Program-made: the position numbers and the translations under genes
NCBI GenBank assembly: GCA_026710435.1
Contig: JAPOQZ010000266.1
Coordinates: 19,409 to 83,408 of the forward strand
Direction of reading: 5' to 3'
Source of the DNA: a bacterium
GTDB taxonomy: Bacteria; Actinomycetota; Acidimicrobiia; Spongiisociales; Spongiisociaceae
Length of the DNA: 64,000 bases
The notes under the pieces: generated by a model
Seen by the model: the letters and a program-made list of their open reading frames with translations, nothing else
What the model was told of the DNA's origin: nothing
The model's database searches: none
Part shown: in pieces, positions 58,681 through 64,000 of the stretch
Position numbering within the stretch: position 1 is the stretch's first letter
Layout of the letters: every line of letters begins with the position of its first letter

Positions 58681-60662
58681 GCCAACTCCGGTTCTCGGTC
58701 GGTCACCCCGGAGTCCGGCACGGCCTGATCATTCAGGTAGGACAGGAGATCGTCGACCACCCACCCAAGGCCGAGCCGGGTGAGGATCCCGGTGGTCGGA
58801 GTACCGCTGTCGGGGTCCCAGCCATGTGACCGGTAATAGCGGGACAGCATCCCCTCGTAGGTCTCGCGAGGGAAGGACGGGTACTCGACGGGCGAGCGTC
58901 CGGGTCTCATGAACTCCACGGTCTCGTCGAAGAAGCGGGTGGGTGGGTAGTCGTCGGCCTTGGTCTGGCCCTGCATGGTGACCCACACCTTCTCCAGGTT
59001 CCAGACCCGGCGCCCCGCCTCGATGAGGTGCTCGCTGGTAACGCCGAGGCCGGTGGACTCGTTGTAGAACTCGGTCATGCGGTCGATCGGCAACGCGTTG
59101 AGAACCACCGCCCGGTCGCAGAACCCTAGAGCGTAGGCAACCGTGTTGTAGGCCTGGATGTAGCGCATCGCGGCCGGCACGATCTCCTCATCCGACTCCC
59201 CGAGTTGGTGGACCTCGTCGATGGGGATACCCAGGTGGGGTGCCTTTTCGAGCACCGTCTCCACGTTGCCCTTCTTCTGATCGGGGCGCCCGCCCATCGA
59301 CGGGTAACGGTGGCGGTCGCCGTGCCCCCGGTAGTTGACCGACCAGGCGAACAGTGGGGTAGACACACCCAGCCTCATGTCCCCGCCGGCGTGGGCGTTG
59401 AGGGCCCTGCCCATGCCTTTGAACGACACCCGGTAGGGCTCGGCGGCGTCGCCGAGGCTGCGGACCATGGGCGCCACCCCTTCGGCCATCCAGTCCCCCA
59501 CCCCGTCCCGGTGGGCGATCTTCTCCATCAGGTGCATCGCCAGCTCGTGATCACCCCAGCCGAGATCGAGGTGGTCGGCCTGTTCCCTGTCGATGACCCC
59601 GTTGAGGCCCATCTCGATGAGCATGGAGATGACCCCGGCGGTGACTTCGGAGTCCATGCCGAGGCGCTGCACCCACTCGCCGCACTTCATGGTGTCCTCG
59701 ATGTTCTGGAGGCCTAGGCCAAGCCCGAACGGTCCGTTCATCGTGGAGAAGGTGCATCCGATGGTCAGTTCGAGACCTTCGTACCGGTAGCCGGGCCGGA
59801 TCCTGAGCGCGTGCTTGCATCCGATCGGGCAGCCGGGACAGGCGACGGGATGGTGTTCGATCTTGCGGTCCATGGTCTCCTGGACCCATAGATCCGAGTC
59901 GGGGTTCAAAGCAGGCTTCGGGAAGTCCCAGTAGATCTTCCAGGTACCGCCTTCCCGCCACGTTTCGATGGATTTCGTATCACCCACCAAGTCCTTGGTT
60001 GTCCTGCGGGACAGGCCCAGGAGCTTCACGGGCTGGGCGGCGGGGATCCCGCCGGTGCCGTAGGCGGCGATGGCCTTGAGGTTCTTTGAGCCCATCACGG
60101 CGCCCAAGCCGGTTCGGCCCCAGGCCACGTGGCGGTTGCCGATGATGCAGGCGCAGCGGACCAGGTTCTCGCCGGCGGGTCCGATGGCAGCCACGTCGAA
60201 GTGCGGTCCGAGGTCGGACCACAGGGCCTCGGAGGTCTCGAACGTGTCCAAGCCCCACAGGTGGCGGGCGTCCTCGATCCGGACCCTGCCGTCGGTAACC
60301 GCCAGGTAGACAGGTTTCTCTGCTCGTCCCAGCACGACGAGCAGATCGACCCCGGCCTGGCGGAGCTGGATCATTGATCCGCCGTTGGACATTCCCAGGT
60401 AGCAGCCGTCGGTGGGGGACTTGGCCATGAAGGTCGATCGGGACGCCGACGGTATGGAGGTTCCGGTGAGGGACCCGGGCGCCAGGATGAGGGCGTTGGC
60501 CGGCGAGAGGGCGTCGACGCCCGGCTTGACGAACCGGTACAGCAGGTAGGAGCCGATGCCCTGGCCGCCGATGTAGTCGAGGGCCAACCGGGGTGTCACC
60601 GGTTCGTACGTGACCGACCCTGCGGTCAGGTCGACAATGGCGATGTCCTGCAGGCCGTTCAC
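58671..60662 (-). CDS. Aldehyde ferredoxin oxidoreductase family protein 1
   Basis: A 663-aa enzyme of the tungsten-pterin aldehyde:ferredoxin oxidoreductase family. The start is GTG 60662, overlapping the stop of the second paralogue. The N-terminal domain has YIGGQGIGSYLLY and NALILAPGSLTGT, the pterin-binding layout. CPGCPIGC at Cys275, 278 and 282 plus Cys515 (LGFCDR) forms the [4Fe-4S] site. RTGLGAVMGSKNLKAIAAYG (183-202) is the second pterin signature. Full length with all ligands intact. It oxidises an aldehyde to an acid and reduces the adjacent ferredoxin. High similarity to the next gene indicates a tandem duplication. Confidence 0.9.
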   Translation of the reverse strand: MNGLQDIAIVDLTAGSVTYEPVTPRLALDYIGGQGIGSYLLYRFVKPGVDALSPANALILAPGSLTGTSIPSASRSTFMAKSPTDGCYLGMSNGGSMIQLRQAGVDLLVVLGRAEKPVYLAVTDGRVRIEDARHLWGLDTFETSEALWSDLGPHFDVAAIGPAGENLVRCACIIGNRHVAWGRTGLGAVMGSKNLKAIAAYGTGGIPAAQPVKLLGLSRRTTKDLVGDTKSIETWREGGTWKIYWDFPKPALNPDSDLWVQETMDRKIEHHPVACPGCPIGCKHALRIRPGYRYEGLELTIGCTFSTMNGPFGLGLGLQNIEDTMKCGEWVQRLGMDSEVTAGVISMLIEMGLNGVIDREQADHLDLGWGDHELAMHLMEKIAHRDGVGDWMAEGVAPMVRSLGDAAEPYRVSFKGMGRALNAHAGGDMRLGVSTPLFAWSVNYRGHGDRHRYPSMGGRPDQKKGNVETVLEKAPHLGIPIDEVHQLGESDEEIVPAAMRYIQAYNTVAYALGFCDRAVVLNALPIDRMTEFYNESTGLGVTSEHLIEAGRRVWNLEKVWVTMQGQTKADDYPPTRFFDETVEFMRPGRSPVEYPSFPRETYEGMLSRYYRSHGWDPDSGTPTTGILTRLGLGWVVDDLLSYLNDQAVPDSGVTDREPELACL

Positions 60663-62611
60663 GAAGCACCGACCAGCGCGCCGTCCCTGAACCCCGAAGG
60701 CACCCAGTCCAGCCCGAGCCCGGCGAGGGTCTCGTCGGTGGGGAGACCGGTGCGGGTGTCCCAGCCGTGGGACTCGTAGTAGCGGTCCAGCATCCGTTCG
60801 TAGGCTTCCCGGGGGAACGGGGGATAGCGCTTGAGGGGTCCTCCTGGTTTCTTGTACTCCACGGCCTCCTCGAAGAACCGGGACGGCGGGTAGTCGTCGG
60901 CCTTGGACTGTCCCTGCGAGGTCACCCACACCTTCTCCAGGTTCCAGATCCGCCGACCGGCGGTCAGCAGGTGCCGGGGGGTGACGCCCAGCCCGGTGGC
61001 CTCGTTGTAGAGGTCGGCCATCCGTTGGATGGGAATGGCGTTGAGGATCACCGGCCGGTCGCAGAAACCGAGCGCGTACGCCACCGTGTTGTAGTCCTGG
61101 ATGTACTTCATGACCCGGGGCACGATCTCCTCGTAGGTGTCGCCGATGCCCACCAGTTCCTCGGGCGGGATCCCGAAGTGGTCCGCCCGGTCGAGGAGGA
61201 ACTCGATGTTCGCCTTTTTCTGGTCGGGAGTCCCCCCGGAGAAGGGGTAGCGATGCCTGTCGCCGTGCCCGCGGTAGTTGATCGACCATGCGAAGCAGGA
61301 GGTGGCCAGGGATTTGCGCACGTCGCCGCCCCCGTGGGCGGTCAGCGCGCGGCCCATGCCCTTGAACGACACCCGGTAAGGTTCGGCCGCCTCCCCAAGG
61401 CTCCTGACCATGGGTGCCACACCTTCCGCCAGCCAGTCACCCACCCCTTCCCGGTAGGCGATCTTCTGCATCAGGGTGAAAGCCAACTCGGGGTTGCCCC
61501 ATCCCAGTTCGAGGCCATCGGTGTACTCGTCGCCGACCACGCCGTTCTCGTGCATCTCGATGAGCATGGAGATCACACCGGCGGTGACTTCGGAGTCCAT
61601 GCCGAGGCGCTGCACCCACTCCCCGCACTTCATCATGTCCTCCATGTCCTGGAGGCCAAGCCCCAGGCCGAACGGTCCGTTCATGGTGGCGTAGGTGCAG
61701 CCGACCACCAATTCGAGGCCTTCGTACTTGTACCCGGGAGCGATCTTGAGGGCGTGCTTGCAGCCGACCGGGCACCCGGGACACGCCTCCGGGCGGTGGA
61801 GGAGTTTGGCGTCGTACCGGTCGAGGTCCCACAGGTCCGATCCCGGATTCCGGGCCGGCTTCTCCGTGTCCCACAGCCATTTCCACGTACCACCGTCGCG
61901 CCACAACCGGATCGACTCGTCGTCGGCCACCAACTCTCGCGCGGTCCTCTTGGACAGGCCCAGCAGCTTCACCGGATACTCGGCGTAGGTGCCGCGCGAT
62001 CCGTAGGCGGCGATGGCCTTGAGGTTCTTGGATCCCATCACGGCGCCCATGCCGGTTCGGCCCCAGGCCACATGGCGGTTGCCGATGATGCAGGCGCAGC
62101 GGACCAGGTTCTCCCCGGCCGGTCCGATAGCGGCCACGTCGAAATGGGATCCCAACTCCGACCACAGTGCCTCGGACGTCTGGAAGGTGTCCAGGCCCCA
62201 CAGGTGGCGGGCGTCCCTGATCCGTACCTCCCCGTCGGTGATCTCGAGGTACACGGGCCGGTCGGCCTTGCCCCGAACCACCAGCAGGTCGAACCCGGCC
62301 TGGCGGAGCTGGATCATTGATCCGCCGTTGGACATTCCCAGGTAGCAGCCGTCGGTTGGGGACTTGCTCATAAAGGTCGACCGGGAAGCTGAGGGTACCG
62401 AGGTTCCGGTGAGGGACCCGGGCGCCAGGATGAGGGCGTTGGCCGGCGAGAGGGCGTCGACGCCGGGCTTGACGAAGCGGTAGAGGAGGTAGGAGCCGAT
62501 GCCTTGGCCCCCGATGTAGTCCCAGGCCAACTGGCGCGTGACCGGTTCGAGCGTGACCGACCCGCTGCCTAAGTCGACGATGGCGATGTCCTGCAATCCA
62601 CCGCGCCGCAC
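60659..62611 (-). CDS. Aldehyde ferredoxin oxidoreductase family protein 2
   Basis: A 650-aa paralogue, starting at GTG 62611 after GGGAGGTGAC, so it is the first gene of the operon. It shares long identical blocks with protein 1: YIGGQGIGSYLLYRFVKPGV, CPGCPVGC with three cysteines, NRHVAWGRTGMGAVMGSKNL and YALGFCDRPVILNAIPIQRM. They differ in a few segments (for example around residues 230-270). The order paralogue 2, paralogue 1, ferredoxin, membrane protein is continuous with overlaps, so one transcript makes an electron-transfer chain. The enzymes may differ in aldehyde specificity or form a heterodimer. Confidence 0.9.
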   Translation of the reverse strand: MRRGGLQDIAIVDLGSGSVTLEPVTRQLAWDYIGGQGIGSYLLYRFVKPGVDALSPANALILAPGSLTGTSVPSASRSTFMSKSPTDGCYLGMSNGGSMIQLRQAGFDLLVVRGKADRPVYLEITDGEVRIRDARHLWGLDTFQTSEALWSELGSHFDVAAIGPAGENLVRCACIIGNRHVAWGRTGMGAVMGSKNLKAIAAYGSRGTYAEYPVKLLGLSKRTARELVADDESIRLWRDGGTWKWLWDTEKPARNPGSDLWDLDRYDAKLLHRPEACPGCPVGCKHALKIAPGYKYEGLELVVGCTYATMNGPFGLGLGLQDMEDMMKCGEWVQRLGMDSEVTAGVISMLIEMHENGVVGDEYTDGLELGWGNPELAFTLMQKIAYREGVGDWLAEGVAPMVRSLGEAAEPYRVSFKGMGRALTAHGGGDVRKSLATSCFAWSINYRGHGDRHRYPFSGGTPDQKKANIEFLLDRADHFGIPPEELVGIGDTYEEIVPRVMKYIQDYNTVAYALGFCDRPVILNAIPIQRMADLYNEATGLGVTPRHLLTAGRRIWNLEKVWVTSQGQSKADDYPPSRFFEEAVEYKKPGGPLKRYPPFPREAYERMLDRYYESHGWDTRTGLPTDETLAGLGLDWVPSGFRDGALVGAS

Positions 62612-62821
62612 GTCACCTCCCGGTCGGTATCCACCCTTCTCGGGGTTGGAGCAGTCCCGAATCTACCACCGATCTGCTCGGCTCGACCGTTACAGGCCAC
62701 GATTCGCGCCGGTGATCCGTGAAGCGTGTTTACGGTATCCGGCTCCTATAGAATCCTATAGAGTGCTCACAGATCATCTCTACGCTGAATGCTACGGAAG
62801 AGGAGAGTCTTACACTTGCCG
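62612..62821. other. Intergenic promoter region of the oxidoreductase operon
   Basis: It contains the upstream region for GTG 62611. An AT-rich patch with a direct repeat (TCCTATAGAATCCTATAGAG, about 62745-62763) may be a promoter or operator for the plus-strand relict gene that follows. No gene is seen. Confidence 0.35.
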
Positions 62822-62984
62822 GGTGGCGAACTCGTTTCGACCAGTTCCGAACTTGGGCGATCTGCCGGGAGCTGATGCGGCGGTGAACCTCGATAGGAGC
62901 CTGACGACCATCGGGGTAACGGTCGCGATCTTCGTTCCCGCCGACAAGTGCATCGACGCCCAACCGCGGGACCTCATTGGTTGA
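62822..62984 (+). pseudogene. Truncated relict of the 63207 small-protein family
   Basis: The frame reads VNLDRSLTTIGVTVAIFVPADKCID, matching the VDLGTGMAIIGVMITLFVRVDSRID start of the gene at 63207 both at protein level and at DNA level (CATCGGGGT, CTTCGT, ATCGA). It then diverges and stops at 62984, without the coiled-coil. It is probably a decayed duplicate of the same small membrane-anchored coiled-coil protein. Confidence 0.4.
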
Positions 62985-63206
62985 TCGGCCCGTGCCGGAA
63001 CCGGCGGTCGATCAGCCTCCGACCGGCTCCGGCGAGTCCTCACTCCATCTGCTAACCATCGTGGACATGAATACTCTATATATAACTAGTCCATAGTATG
63101 CTGAAGGTGGCGTGGGACGCCGTGGACCGAGCCGAGCGGTCGATTATCTGTGTCCCATGGTTCGAAGACCGTACGTACTACCCTCACGAGAGAGGAAACG
63201 GAGCGA

Positions 63207-63509
63207 ATGCCAATTGATGTCTTGGTGGACCTGGGTACGGGAATGGCGATCATCGGGGTGATGATCACCCTCTTCGTACGTGTTGATAGCAGGATCGATA
63301 AGGTAGACGCGAAGTTCGAGTCCCGGTTCGATCGGATGGATGCCAAATTCGACGCTATGGCCCAAGATGTTGTAGGGGTCAAGGTCTCGGTCGCCCGCAT
63401 CGAGGGTTACTTGCAGGCGCGTGATGGTTTTGGGCCCGCCGGGAGCGACCAGCCCGTTTCTCAACCAGACACCGATCAGCCTCCCACCAGCTACCGGCAG
63501 ACCGGATAG
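63207..63509 (+). CDS. Small membrane-anchored coiled-coil protein
   Basis: A 100-aa product from ATG 63207 (GAGAGGAAACGGAG ahead). Residues 10-25 form one hydrophobic helix (MAIIGVMITLFV). Residues 28-70 have a heptad pattern (VDSRIDKVDAKFESRFDRMDAKFDAM) typical of a trimeric or tetrameric coiled coil, and the tail is Pro/Gln-rich. No family name is certain, but similar short 'anchor plus repeated DRMDAKFD' proteins are common in uncultivated actinobacteria. Its role may be structural or as an adapter. A diverged relict copy precedes it at 62822. Confidence 0.65.
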   Translation: MPIDVLVDLGTGMAIIGVMITLFVRVDSRIDKVDAKFESRFDRMDAKFDAMAQDVVGVKVSVARIEGYLQARDGFGPAGSDQPVSQPDTDQPPTSYRQTG

Positions 63510-63523
63510 CCCGATCCCCCCTA

Positions 63524-63724
63524 GCCCCGATTCTTGATGCGGGGGTTGTACAGGGCGAACGGGGTGTCGGACATGAGCTTCTGACCAGGAATCAGGGCCG
63601 CTGCCCTAGTCCTGTCTCGGCCCTGCGGGACCAAAACTCATCGGGCGAAACCCAGCCCGGTCTCGATGATGTGGTTGATGTGGCATGGTCCCGTGGGTGT
63701 CTGGAAACATGAAGAACCGGTCTA
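63524..63724 (-). mobile_element. Repeat family B copy 6 (joined to A6)
   Basis: TA at 63522-63523 on the left, then GCCCCGATTCTTGATG. The right end CATGAAGAACCGGTC is followed by TA at 63723-63724, which is also the left TA of element A6. Length is about 201 bp, with the GAGCTTCTGACCAGGA block inside. Confidence 0.78.
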
Positions 63725-63826
63725 GGAGGGTGCTGAGCAATCCACCAGCGGCCTGCCAACCGCCGGCATAATCCCTGGTCGGCGGACGGCAGGCCCCAGC
63801 AATCGTCATTGGTCAGCACCCTCCTA
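63725..63826 (-). mobile_element. Repeat family A copy 6 (joined to B6 and D2)
   Basis: The left end GGAGGGTGCTGAGCAAT and the right end CATTGGTCAGCACCCTCC end at TA 63825-63826, which is also the left TA of element D2. It differs from copy 5 by only a few bases. Confidence 0.85.
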
Positions 63827-64000
63827 GTGTCCCGAGTCGGAAGTTCGTCATAGAAGAGCGGGCTACACCTCCACGCCACCGAACCCCGAGAACGCGAAAA
63901 CCACCGGAAGGTGCCTCTTTCCTTGGGATCCCACCCCCGCCGCCACCTCCGAGGGTCACGGACGCGACCTTCTATCCCCTGTGCGGGCCGGTTCCGGACA
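63827..64000. mobile_element. Repeat family D copy 2 (continues past window)
   Basis: The left terminus GTGTCCCGAGTCGGAAGTTC matches both ends of D1, and interior blocks (CGCGAAAACC, CCGCCACCTCC) match 27872-28050. The right end lies beyond the window. Confidence 0.6.

Overview
The window looks like chromosome from a high-GC actinobacterium-like organism, possibly an uncultivated Acidimicrobiia-type lineage. The evidence is high GC, frequent GTG/TTG starts preceded by GGAGG-type ribosome sites, two F420-type luciferase-like oxidoreductases, many stop/start-overlapping genes and a Tat lipoprotein binding protein. No rRNA, tRNA or CRISPR array was found, so the taxonomic guess is inference only.

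Layout. 1-9 kb: the start of an FAD oxidase, an LLM oxidoreductase, a Fic protein, an amidohydrolase/SDR pair, then an acyl-CoA-ligase-like enzyme, a double cupin and a metallo-hydrolase on the minus strand. 9-16 kb: an alpha/beta-fold protein, a methyltransferase, an MFS exporter, a membrane protein, two uncharacterised adjacent genes and a conserved 56-aa protein. 16-27.7 kb: a catabolic stretch (two double-VOC proteins, FAD dehydrogenase, amidohydrolase, nitroreductase, tandem alpha/beta protein, zinc alcohol dehydrogenase), interrupted by a collapsed ABC exporter and an ABC peptide-type binding protein. 27.7-34.3 kb: an EamA transporter, VOC and LLM genes, an AsnC-type regulator broken by a small transposable element, and a VOC gene coupled to an AhpD-like gene whose second CxxC cysteine codon is UGA followed by a hairpin, a probable selenoprotein. 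34.3-39.3 kb: a restriction-modification pair, a second metallo-hydrolase and two Dpp-type permeases. 39.3-44.8 kb: a low-GC membrane protein, an MmgE/PrpD enzyme and a second tandem alpha/beta protein. 44.8-53.3 kb: a five-ORF operon (two TerB-N/TerB-C paralogues with a 63-aa ORF between them, a DUF2791-type ATPase and an Lhr-like helicase), a candidate genome-defence or DNA-processing system. 53.6-57.6 kb: an overlapping MmgE/isochorismatase/deacetylase operon. 57.7-62.6 kb: two tandem tungsten-type aldehyde oxidoreductases with a ferredoxin and a membrane protein.

The window is peppered with small non-coding elements. Family A is about 103 bp (six copies) and family B about 204 bp (six copies plus fragments). 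Family D is about 332 bp, and a fourth repeat, C, abuts B copies. A, B and D have terminal inverted repeats abutting TA dinucleotides, as expected of Tc1/mariner-IS630-type miniature elements. They sit in the 5' regions of genes, inside one regulator, and joined end to end sharing a TA.

Most genes appear to form small catabolic modules, each combining a two-domain VOC protein or metallo-hydrolase with an oxidoreductase, an amidohydrolase or a peculiar alpha/beta-fold protein with His at the nucleophile position. Substrates cannot be read from the sequence.
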